From Actinomycetota bacterium (GTDB taxonomy: Bacteria > Actinomycetota > Acidimicrobiia > Acidimicrobiales > Ilumatobacteraceae), in the NCBI GenBank assembly GCA_005793785.1, contig SXPW01000124.1, positions 1 through 5,262 on the forward strand: a DNA stretch of 5,262 nucleotides. Reading direction: 5' to 3'. Shown here in pieces: positions 1-5,262 of this stretch. Under the pieces are notes generated by a model that saw only the letters and a list, made by a program, of their open reading frames with translations, made no database searches and was not told where the DNA came from. The first letter of the stretch is position 1. Every line of letters begins with the position of its first letter. Position numbers and translations under genes: made by a program.

Positions 1-468
1 CTGCTGCAGGTGCTAGACGATGGACGTCTCACCGACGGACAAGGTCGGACGGTGGACTTCTCGAACACCATCCTGATCATGACGAGCAATCTCCCGGTGG
101 AGCCGATCGAGTACTTCAAGCCCGAATTCGTGAATCGTATCGATGAGATCGTTCGATTCGCTCCGCTCACCCGCGACGATCTCGGATCAATCGTTGAGAT
201 CCAGCTCGAACACCTCATCGACCGGTTGGCGCAGCGGCGAATCACACTCGCAGTCACACCTGCAGCCCGAAGGGCACTCGCCGACCGTGGTTATGACGCC
301 GAGTTCGGCGCTCGTCCACTCAAGCGCTTGATTCAGCGGGCACTCGCCGATCCTGCCGCACTGTTGTTACTGGAGGGCAAGGTGTCGGAATCGATCGGCA
401 ACGCAACGATCCGAGTCGACTTCATCGATGGTGAATTCTCCGTGAATCCCTCCGACGCATCCAACTGA
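1..468 (+). CDS. clpB: ClpB-type AAA+ disaggregase, C-terminal part (5' truncated by window edge)
   Basis: This is the last 155 residues of a Hsp100 ATPase. ClpB is a cytoplasmic hexamer that threads aggregated proteins through its pore and works with DnaK. The reading frame is open from base 1, so the gene starts outside the window. Visible parts belong to the second AAA+ domain: LLQVLDDGRLTDGQG at residues 1-15, the strand ending in TSN with sensor-1 Asn30, FKPEF at 39-43 followed by NRID with the probable arginine finger Arg46, and sensor 2 GARPLKR at 103-109. A short acidic tail ends in PSDASN. The wording DDGRLTDGQGRTVDF fits ClpB better than ClpC or ClpA, which usually read EDG.LTD.QGR.VDF. 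One oddity is the stretch between TSNL and FKPEF, only 7 residues against about 28 in E. coli ClpB. The gene converges on the hisD-like gene. The family call is firm; the exact paralog is less so because the N-terminal and middle domains are missing. Confidence 0.93.
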   Translation: MLQVLDDGRLTDGQGRTVDFSNTILIMTSNLPVEPIEYFKPEFVNRIDEIVRFAPLTRDDLGSIVEIQLEHLIDRLAQRRITLAVTPAARRALADRGYDAEFGARPLKRLIQRALADPAALLLLEGKVSESIGNATIRVDFIDGEFSVNPSDASN

Positions 469-487
469 ATCCGTAGGCGACGGCGAA

Positions 488-1813
488 CTATTGGAATCGC
501 TCTCGAATCGCGTTCCCGTGCGCGGGGAATCCCTCATGGTCGGCCAATGCCGAGATGCTCGACGACATTCGACGCAACGCTCGAGTGTCGGCTGAGGCGA
601 TCGCGGTCGACTTGAGGAACGCCGCCGCGGTGATGCCGGACGACACCGCCGCAAAACCATTCGTCGGCAACGATGCCGGGCATCCAAGGATGAAGTTCGC
701 GGCGGAAAACGGCGTGTCCTGACCGACCAGTATCTCCCCGGCATTGTTGATGCGTTTCACGAGTTCATCGGTTCGTGAGCGATCGACGGCGAGCTGTAGG
801 TGCTCGGGAGCGAAGGCATTCACCACGTCACAAGCCTCGGCCATCGTGGAAACGAGAACGGCGCCACCGTTGACTCCCAACGCCGAGCGAGCGGCGTCGG
901 CCCGAAGATCGGGAAGTTTTGCGATGAGCGTGCGTAACTCGAGATCGATTGCGTCGATCATCGACCGATCATTGGAAACGAGCACCACGGTGGAATCACC
1001 ACCGTGCTCGGCCTCGATCAGCAGGTCAAGGGCGGCACGGTGGGTATCGGTCGAGTCGTCGACCACCATCATGCTTTCCGTCGGCCCCAACACCATCATG
1101 GTGACCACTCCGAAGCGCTGCAATTCCACCTGCGTCGTCGTCACCGCCGGGCTTCCCGGACCGACGATTTTGCGCACGGGAGCGACGGAAGCGGTTCCAA
1201 GTCCGAGTGCTGCGATTCCGGCTGGACCGTTCGCGCGGTACACCTCGTCGATCCCCAGCATGCGACACACGACGAGGACACCGGGGTCGACGGCACCCGA
1301 ACCATCGGGGAGCGGTGGCACCACCACCGCAATGCGGGGCACACCTGCCACCACTGCCGGAACGCCGAGTTGGTACATCACCGAGGGGTAGCTCGCCTTC
1401 CCACCGGGTACGAAGAGGCCAACGGATGCGACCGGCGTGAACTTCTCACCCACGTGTGCTCCGGGTTCGATCTCCATCGACCAATCCGACATGCGGGCAC
1501 GCACGGCCTCGTTGAAGCGTCGTACGTGGTCGATGGCGTCGACCAGTGCAACGTGTACGGCATCGCTGACACGCGCCGAGGCAATCTCGTCGGCACCGAC
1601 CCGGAGTTGTTCGGTGCGAAGAGAAACGCCGTCGAATCTTTGGGTTGCATCACGGACGGCATCGTCGCCTCGCAAGCGAACATCTTCGACGAGAGTGGAG
1701 ATGTCGCGGCGCAATTCCGCAGTTACGACTCCGTCGAGCGTTCGTGCGATGAGCGAGTCGCGTTCCCGTTTATCCATGACGGCCCACTCGAGGCGACGCA
1801 AGACCTGGTTCAC
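488..1813 (-). CDS. hisD: Histidinol dehydrogenase family protein (HisD-like, divergent active site)
   Basis: The 441-residue product is full length for HisD (about 430). True HisD is a zinc enzyme that oxidises L-histidinol to histidine with two NAD+ at the end of histidine synthesis. Family marks are the N-terminal VLRRLEW, VGLFVPGG (131-138), GPAGIAALGLGT (196-207), KIVGPG (215-220), LGPTES (242-247), AEHGGDS (268-274), the catalytic APEHL with Glu337-His338, SLPTNGFA (381-388) and EGFPAHGNAIR (427-437). Aligned by eye to E. coli HisD, catalytic Glu326/His327, ligands His262 and His419 and Glu414 are kept (Glu337, His338, His270, His432, Glu427). Zinc ligands Gln259 and Asp360 become Glu267 and Asn373, and the NAD contacts Tyr130, Gln188 and Asn211 become Phe134, Ala198 and Ser221. 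It may be a diverged histidinol dehydrogenase or a paralog acting on another alcohol. The GTG start is chosen because it keeps the LRR N-terminus normal for the family; an ATG at codon 13 is the alternative. There are no his neighbours. Confidence 0.85.
   Translation of the reverse strand: MNQVLRRLEWAVMDKRERDSLIARTLDGVVTAELRRDISTLVEDVRLRGDDAVRDATQRFDGVSLRTEQLRVGADEIASARVSDAVHVALVDAIDHVRRFNEAVRARMSDWSMEIEPGAHVGEKFTPVASVGLFVPGGKASYPSVMYQLGVPAVVAGVPRIAVVVPPLPDGSGAVDPGVLVVCRMLGIDEVYRANGPAGIAALGLGTASVAPVRKIVGPGSPAVTTTQVELQRFGVVTMMVLGPTESMMVVDDSTDTHRAALDLLIEAEHGGDSTVVLVSNDRSMIDAIDLELRTLIAKLPDLRADAARSALGVNGGAVLVSTMAEACDVVNAFAPEHLQLAVDRSRTDELVKRINNAGEILVGQDTPFSAANFILGCPASLPTNGFAAVSSGITAAAFLKSTAIASADTRALRRMSSSISALADHEGFPAHGNAIRERFQ
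979..1010. repeat. Inverted repeat inside the hisD-like gene
   Basis: The arms CGAGCA plus CGGTGG pair with CCACCG plus TGCTCG, giving 12 GC-rich base pairs around a 5-base loop (994-998), with a 3-base bulge at 985-987. In the transcript it spans codons 269-278 (EHGGDSTVVL), which include the zinc-ligand His270. It may simply come from the codons used. No function is known. Confidence 0.45.
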
Positions 1814-1818
1814 GTCAC

Positions 1819-1827
1819 GAAACTATC
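1819..1827 (-). promoter_or_regulatory. Possible -10 element for the hisD-like gene
   Basis: Read leftward, the sequence contains TAGTTT (1825 down to 1820), overlapping GATAGT, and fits the actinobacterial TAnnnT -10 pattern. Transcription would begin about 6-7 bases downstream, at or next to the GTG start codon at 1813. No Shine-Dalgarno sequence precedes that GTG, which agrees with a leaderless transcript. No good -35 hexamer is visible. The call is inference from one short motif and its spacing. Confidence 0.3.
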
Positions 1828-1871
1828 GGTGTGCACGAACCAAACTCGTACGTTTTCATCTTCGTGGCGTG

Positions 1872-1877
1872 TAGGCT
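1872..1877 (+). promoter_or_regulatory. Possible -10 element for the purA-purB-pyrE operon
   Basis: TAGGCT fits the actinobacterial -10 consensus TAnnnT and lies 31 bases before the purA start codon. That would leave a leader of about 25 bases holding the ribosome binding site. The region 17-19 bases upstream (around 1848-1854, TACGTT) is only a poor match to a -35 box. This is the best candidate in the 95-bp divergent gap, but the motif is short and low in information. Confidence 0.3.
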
Positions 1878-1897
1878 TTTCCAACGTTCCATCGAAC

Positions 1898-1903
1898 GAG
1901 GAG
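1898..1903 (+). promoter_or_regulatory. Ribosome binding site of purA
   Basis: GAGGAG lies 5 bases before the ATG at 1909. It decides the purA start: the frame stays open back to a GTG at 1831, but that start would add a 26-residue extension foreign to the family and has no comparable Shine-Dalgarno sequence. Confidence 0.8.
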
Positions 1904-1908
1904 CGTCA

Positions 1909-3189
1909 ATGCCCGTCACCGTAGTAGTCGGCACCCAGTGGGGTGATGAGGGCAAGGCAAAAATCATCGACCTGCTCGCCGGTGAGCACAGTCATGTGGT
2001 GCGTTACCAGGGTGGTCACAACGCGGGCCACACCGTGGTGGTGGGCGACGAGCGTTACGCACTGCAGTTGGTGCCCAGTGGCGTTCTCTATGACCACGTC
2101 ACACCGGTGATCGGCAATGGAGTGGTGGTCGACATGCCAACGTTGTTCGGTGAAATCGACACGTTGGAGGCACGTGGTATCTCCTGCAAGCGACTTCGAG
2201 TGTCGACGCTCGCCCATCTGATCTTTCCGTGGCACCAACGTCAGGACGCCATCAGTGAGGCAATGCGCGGCGATTCCAAACTCGGAACCACGTTGAAGGG
2301 CATCGGTCCTGCGTATGCCGACAAGGTGCGGCGCATCGGCGTGCGTGCCGGCGAGGTGCGTGACCGCGAACGTTTTCGCACGATGGTGAAGGAGCGCGCG
2401 GTACAGGAAAACTCCGTGTTCGCTTCGCTTGGTGCAGAGTTGCTCGACGTCGATGCCGTTGTGGCGCAGTCGGATGCGCTGGCGACGCGCTTGCTTCCCT
2501 ACTTGGACGACACGGTGAACCTCTTGCATGCCGCGTTGACCGACGATGCCGCGATCCTGCTCGAGGGTGCTCAGGCGACGTTTCTCGACATCGATCACGG
2601 GACGTACCCCTATGTCACCTCGTCGAACCCCACCGCCGGCGGTGCGTGTGCAGGGAGCGGTCTAGGACCACGGGATATCACTCGCGTGGTGGGAATCGCC
2701 AAGGCGTACACGACTCGCGTCGGATCAGGTCCGTTTCCGACGGAGGTGCACGGCGAACTCGGTGACCGAATCGTCGACATCGGACATGAGTTCGGAACGG
2801 TGACGGGCAGACGGCGGCGACCGGGCTGGCTGGATCTCGTCATGTTGCGACATGCGGTTCGAGTCAATTCACTGAGCGACATCGCTCTCACCAAATTGGA
2901 CGTGCTCGATGAATTCGACACCATTCGGGTGTGCGTCGGGTACCGACTCAATGGTCAAGTACTGCAGGTATTCCCCGACGATGCCGAAGTTCTTGCGCGT
3001 GTCGAATGCGTGTATGAGGACATCGCAGGTTGGAAGCAGAGTTTGCGGCACTGTCGCACCGAGAGTCAATTACCCGCACAGGTGCAACGCTTGCTGACGC
3101 TGGTGGAATCCCAGACCGGGGTCCCGGTGAGTGTGGTCGGGGTCGGACCAGAGCGTGACGACGTCGTCGTGCGTCGAGTGGCGTCATGA
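1909..3189 (+). CDS. purA: Adenylosuccinate synthetase
   Basis: PurA joins IMP and aspartate, using GTP, to make adenylosuccinate, the first committed step to AMP. It is a cytoplasmic dimer. The product is 426 residues, close to the 432 of E. coli. Motifs, in order, are the N-terminal WGDEGKAK (11-18) with catalytic Asp13, QGGHNAGHT (35-42 region) with catalytic His41, GTTLKGIGPAY (126-136), EGAQATFLDIDHGTYPYVTSS (219-239), GSGLGP (249-254), TRVGSGPFPTE (269-279), TGRRRRPGWLD (299-309), LTKLDVLDEFD (328-338, guanine-binding TKLD) and VGVGPERD near the C-terminus. Asp13 and His41 fall at exactly the E. coli positions, which supports the chosen ATG. Two loops differ slightly from the commonest forms: GDEGKAK for GDEGKGK and GTTLKG for GTTGRG. 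It is first in an operon with purB, which carries out the next step; its stop overlaps the purB start by 4 bases (ATGA). Confidence 0.98.
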   Translation: MPVTVVVGTQWGDEGKAKIIDLLAGEHSHVVRYQGGHNAGHTVVVGDERYALQLVPSGVLYDHVTPVIGNGVVVDMPTLFGEIDTLEARGISCKRLRVSTLAHLIFPWHQRQDAISEAMRGDSKLGTTLKGIGPAYADKVRRIGVRAGEVRDRERFRTMVKERAVQENSVFASLGAELLDVDAVVAQSDALATRLLPYLDDTVNLLHAALTDDAAILLEGAQATFLDIDHGTYPYVTSSNPTAGGACAGSGLGPRDITRVVGIAKAYTTRVGSGPFPTEVHGELGDRIVDIGHEFGTVTGRRRRPGWLDLVMLRHAVRVNSLSDIALTKLDVLDEFDTIRVCVGYRLNGQVLQVFPDDAEVLARVECVYEDIAGWKQSLRHCRTESQLPAQVQRLLTLVESQTGVPVSVVGVGPERDDVVVRRVAS

Positions 3190-4496
3190 TCGAGCGCTAC
3201 GCACTTCCGGAGATGGATGCCATCTTCAGCGACGTGTCACGATTCTCCCGCTACTTGGAGATCGAGTTGCATGCACTCGATGCGCAGGCGTCGCTCGGGG
3301 TGCTGCCAGCCGCATCGGCCGCCGCATGTCGTGCGCGGGCGCCGCAGGTGGACGCGACGTTCGTTCGGGCCGTTGGCGAGCGGGAAGCGGTTACCAATCA
3401 TGACGTTGCAGCCTTCGTCGACGTCGTGCAGGATCGCATCGGTGGAATCGAGGCCTCTTGGGTACACCACGGACTCACGAGCAGTGATGTCGTCGACACC
3501 GCTTGGTGTGCGATGCTGCGGGACGCGGCAGAGATCATCGACACTGCACTCGGTGAACTCATCGGCGTGTTGGTGCGCGAAGCCCGACTGCATCGTTCGA
3601 CCGCAATGATCGGTCGAACGCACGGGATGCATGCCGAACCCACCACCTTCGGGGCGAAGGTTGCGTTGTGGGCGCTGCAAGTGGATCGTGATCGTCGGCG
3701 AATGAAAGCGGCACGGTACACGGTGTCGGTGTGCAAGTTGTCCGGCGCGGTCGGAACCTATTCCAACATCGACCCACGAGTGGAGGCTCATGTCGCCGAG
3801 GCGATGAATCTGCGCGCCGTCCCCGCTACCCAAGTAGTGAGTCGAGATCGCCATGCCGAGTTCCTGTCGGCGTGCGCCAGCATCGCCAGCACGGTCGAGA
3901 TGATCGCGGTGGAACTTCGCCACCTGCAGCGCACCGAAGTGTCGGAGGTTCGCGAGGGATTCTCGGCCGGACAAAAAGGCAGCTCCGCAATGCCACACAA
4001 GCGCAATCCGATTTCGGCAGAGACGCTCTCGGGGTTGTCCCGTGTCGTTCGCGGCAATCTGCAGGCCGGCTTGCAGAACGTTGCGCTGTGGCACGAACGC
4101 GACATTTCACATTCGTCGGTCGAGCGCATCATCCTTCCCGACACCGCGACGTTGACGTGCTACATGGTGAAGCGACTCACGAGACTCGTGGGGAATTGGG
4201 AGGTCGATGCTGCAGCGATGCGTCGAAACCTCGATCTCTCGAGCGGTGCAGTCTTCTCCCAATCGGTCCTGCTGGCGCTCGTGGAGGCTGGTATCACCCG
4301 CGACGCCGCATACCGCATCGTGCAGGAGGCGACTCGGCGAGCGCACGAGACGCACACGCATCTTCGAACGGTGTTGCTGTCGATACCCGATGTGAATTCG
4401 AAATTGAGCGACGCCGCGCTCGATGCCGCATTCGACATCGATCGGGTGTTGCGACACTCCGGTCGTTCCGTCGATGCGCTGAACGATCTCGGCTGA
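3186..4496 (+). CDS. purB: Adenylosuccinate lyase
   Basis: PurB splits fumarate from adenylosuccinate to give AMP, and from SAICAR to give AICAR in the inosine branch. It is a homotetramer of the fumarase/aspartase superfamily. The 436-residue product has the family's usual length. The N-terminus MIERYALPEM is the typical start of the short bacterial form. Visible active-site parts are NHDV with His72, GLTSSDVVDT (96-105), GRTHGMHAEPTTFG (143-156) with the general-acid His146, and the signature loop GQKGSSAMPHKRNP (262-275) with the catalytic serine at 266 or 267. ERDISHSSVERI (304-315) follows, then a C-terminal helical region typical of ADSL_C. The start ATG lies inside the purA stop, with only a weak upstream GAG, so translation probably depends on ribosomes finishing purA. 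No defect is seen, and all key residues are present. Confidence 0.98.
   Translation: MIERYALPEMDAIFSDVSRFSRYLEIELHALDAQASLGVLPAASAAACRARAPQVDATFVRAVGEREAVTNHDVAAFVDVVQDRIGGIEASWVHHGLTSSDVVDTAWCAMLRDAAEIIDTALGELIGVLVREARLHRSTAMIGRTHGMHAEPTTFGAKVALWALQVDRDRRRMKAARYTVSVCKLSGAVGTYSNIDPRVEAHVAEAMNLRAVPATQVVSRDRHAEFLSACASIASTVEMIAVELRHLQRTEVSEVREGFSAGQKGSSAMPHKRNPISAETLSGLSRVVRGNLQAGLQNVALWHERDISHSSVERIILPDTATLTCYMVKRLTRLVGNWEVDAAAMRRNLDLSSGAVFSQSVLLALVEAGITRDAAYRIVQEATRRAHETHTHLRTVLLSIPDVNSKLSDAALDAAFDIDRVLRHSGRSVDALNDLG
3594..3620. repeat. Perfect 10-bp inverted repeat inside purB
   Basis: CGTTCGACCG (3594-3603) and CGGTCGAACG (3611-3620) are exact reverse complements around the 7-base loop CAATGAT. 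The repeat covers codons for HRSTAMIGRT, just before the catalytic His146. It would form a stable RNA hairpin in the operon transcript or could be bound by a dimeric protein, but it may also be chance in a GC-rich coding sequence. Confidence 0.5.
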
Positions 4497-5074
4497 TGTC
4501 GATGGTGACGCCGTTACCGCACCTCGATGCTGCGCGCGAGGCACTGCGTCGTCACGTGCTCACTCACTCGCTGAAAACGGGTGACTTCACGTTGAAGTCG
4601 GGGCGTGCGAGCACGTGGTTCCTCGACACCAAGCAAACGGCATGTCGACCCGATGGAATCTTGCTGGTCGCCGATGTCGTTTTGGCGATGCTTCCTGCCG
4701 ATGTCACGGCGATCGGTGGCCTGACGATGGGTGCCGATCCCGTTGCCTTCGGAGTCGCCGGGGTGGCGGCTGCCCGCGGTCGACTGCTGCGTAGTTTCAG
4801 CGTGCGCAAGGAGCCGAAGGACCATGGCATCACCGGTCGACTTGCCGGAGCACTGCAACCCGGCGACAAGGTGGCGATCGTCGAGGACACGGTCACCCGG
4901 GGAACCTCGTTGTTCGAGGCGGTGGAAGTGGTGAAGTCCTTCGGTGCAACTCCCGTGTTCATCACCGTGATCGTCGATCGCGGTGGCACGTGTGGTGACA
5001 TGGCGCGTGCCGCAGGTATCGCCTACGAGCCGATGCTCACCGCCCCGCACTTGGGCTTCGACTACAACTCGTAA
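4496..5074 (+). CDS. pyrE: Orotate phosphoribosyltransferase
   Basis: PyrE transfers ribose-5-phosphate from PRPP to orotate to form OMP, the fifth step of UMP synthesis. It works as a dimer in the cytoplasm. The 192-residue product is a single type I PRTase fold. Features are FTLKSGRASTWFLDTKQ (31-47), GGLTMGADPVAFG (74-86), the mobile catalytic loop FSVRKEPKDHG (101-111) with Arg104, Lys105, Lys108 and His110 matching Salmonella Arg99, Lys100, Lys103 and His105, and the PRPP loop VAIVEDTVTRGTS (126-138) with Glu130-Asp131. The PRPP loop reads TRGTS rather than the commoner T(S/T)GGS. The first ATG shares one base with the purB stop (TGATG); an ATG two codons later at 4502 is also possible. 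Neither has a clear Shine-Dalgarno sequence, so coupling to purB is likely. It is the last gene of the operon. Confidence 0.96.
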   Translation: MSMVTPLPHLDAAREALRRHVLTHSLKTGDFTLKSGRASTWFLDTKQTACRPDGILLVADVVLAMLPADVTAIGGLTMGADPVAFGVAGVAAARGRLLRSFSVRKEPKDHGITGRLAGALQPGDKVAIVEDTVTRGTSLFEAVEVVKSFGATPVFITVIVDRGGTCGDMARAAGIAYEPMLTAPHLGFDYNS

Positions 5075-5092
5075 CCGTCAACGACATCGGAC

Positions 5093-5115
5093 CGTGTGCG
5101 TCAACGCGCGACACG
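5093..5115. terminator. Possible hairpin terminator between pyrE and the tRNA genes
   Basis: CGTGT (5093-5097) pairs with ACACG (5111-5115), and GCG (5098-5100) pairs with CGC (5105-5107) around a TCAA loop, leaving a 3-base bulge at 5108-5110. No T-run follows on either strand, so it would be a weak or atypical intrinsic terminator. Its place in the 51-bp gap between convergent transcription units makes a bidirectional role reasonable. The gap also holds two copies of CGTCAACG (5077-5084 and 5099-5106, the second as GCGTCAACG), with no known meaning. Confidence 0.3.
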
Positions 5116-5125
5116 ATGCCACTTG

Positions 5126-5198
5126 TGGTCGGGACCGGCGTCGATCCGGTGACCCCGCGCTTTTCAGGCGCGTGCTCTGCCAACTGAGCTACCCGACC
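5126..5198 (-). tRNA. tRNA-Phe (anticodon GAA)
   Basis: Read leftward, a complete 73-base cloverleaf can be folded by hand. The acceptor stem is GGTCGGG/CCCGACC, the D arm GCTC-AGTTGGCA-GAGC, the anticodon arm CGCGC-CTGAAAA-GCGCG with anticodon GAA (5163-5165), the variable loop GGGTC, the T arm ACCGG-ATCGACG-CCGGT, and the discriminator A73. All stems pair perfectly. The 3' CCA is not encoded (the sequence continues CAA), so it must be added by nucleotidyltransferase. The T loop begins with A at position 54 instead of the near-universal T. It lies 25 bases downstream of another leftward tRNA and is probably cotranscribed with it. Confidence 0.95.
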
Positions 5199-5223
5199 AT
5201 GATTCGGTGTTGCCACCGTCTCG

Positions 5224-5262
5224 CGGTCCCGACGGGATTTGAACCCGCGACCTCCGGCTTGA
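5224..5262 (-). tRNA. 3' half of a tRNA, probably tRNA-Asp (truncated by window edge)
   Basis: The visible 39 bases read leftward as the end of the anticodon loop (TCAA, positions 35-38), anticodon 3' stem GCCGG, variable loop AGGTC, T arm GCGGG-TTCAAAT-CCCGT, acceptor 3' strand CGGGACC and discriminator G73. CCA is not encoded (CGA follows). The anticodon is nTC, so the choices are Asp (GTC) or Glu (TTC or CTC). The GAGGTCGCGGGTTCAA stretch closely resembles actinobacterial tRNA-Asp as I remember it, and an Asp gene just before Phe is the order seen in mycobacteria. Base 34 is outside the window, so Asp is an inference. Confidence 0.85.

Noticed and set aside
469..487. Terminator between clpB and the hisD-like gene
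   Set aside because: The 19-bp gap has no hairpin and no T-run that I can see.
1831..1908. Upstream extension of purA from a GTG at 1831
   Set aside because: The extra 26 residues match nothing in PurA, while the ATG at 1909 has a GAGGAG site and puts Asp13 and His41 at the usual positions.
1004..1924. 306-codon rightward open frame opposite the hisD-like gene
   Set aside because: It lies antisense to a clear HisD-family gene, runs past the purA start, and its product resembles no family. Long antisense frames are common in GC-rich genes.
2631..2644. 14-bp perfect palindrome CACCGCCGGCGGTG in purA
   Set aside because: It encodes the conserved PTAGGA stretch and is explained by GC-rich codons for Pro, Ala and Gly; there is no loop and no sign of a regulatory site.
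3237..4094. 285-codon leftward frame opposite purB
   Set aside because: It is antisense to a fully conserved enzyme gene and has no recognisable domain or start signal.
3731..4495. Long frame joined upstream to pyrE, suggesting a fusion protein
   Set aside because: The upstream part is a shadow frame inside purB with low-complexity Arg/Ser/Gly composition. PyrE homology begins only at the ATG at 4496.

Overview
The window holds ordinary housekeeping genes of a GC-rich bacterium, most likely an actinobacterium. I favour a member of class Acidimicrobiia. This rests on the PyrE subtype (GGLTMGADP, FSVRKEPKDHG and EDTVTRGTS motifs), the ClpB and PurA sequence style, and a tRNA-Asp then tRNA-Phe order like that of the Glu-Asp-Phe cluster of mycobacteria and streptomycetes. 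The assignment is inferred from remembered family sequences, not from a search.

Layout. Bases 1-468 (+) are the 3' end of a clpB-type chaperone gene. It converges, across a 19-bp gap, on a complete histidinol-dehydrogenase-family gene (488-1813, -). A 95-bp divergent intergenic region (1814-1908) then carries the probable start signals for that gene and for a rightward operon: purA (1909-3189), purB (3186-4496) and pyrE (4496-5074). The three operon genes overlap at their ends (4 bp, then 1 bp), so they are very probably co-transcribed and translationally coupled. After a 51-bp gap with an imperfect hairpin come two leftward tRNA genes: a complete tRNA-Phe(GAA) at 5126-5198 and the 3' half of a tRNA read as Asp (anticodon nTC) running off the right edge. 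No gene-free stretch exceeds 100 bases.

How the genes work together. PurA and PurB are the two consecutive steps from IMP to AMP (IMP + Asp + GTP to adenylosuccinate, then to AMP + fumarate). PurB also acts earlier in the purine pathway, at SAICAR. PyrE adds the ribose phosphate from PRPP to orotate in pyrimidine synthesis. One transcript would therefore link AMP formation with UMP formation. The HisD-like gene and clpB are separate units.

I found no mobile element, CRISPR array, defence system or clearly new multi-gene system. The observation most worth following is that the HisD-family protein keeps the catalytic Glu-His pair but has changed two of the four zinc-ligand positions and all three NAD-contact positions known from the E. 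coli enzyme. Smaller points are an A at T-loop position 54 of tRNA-Phe, a possibly leaderless hisD transcript, a shortened ClpB loop, and two strong inverted repeats inside coding regions.
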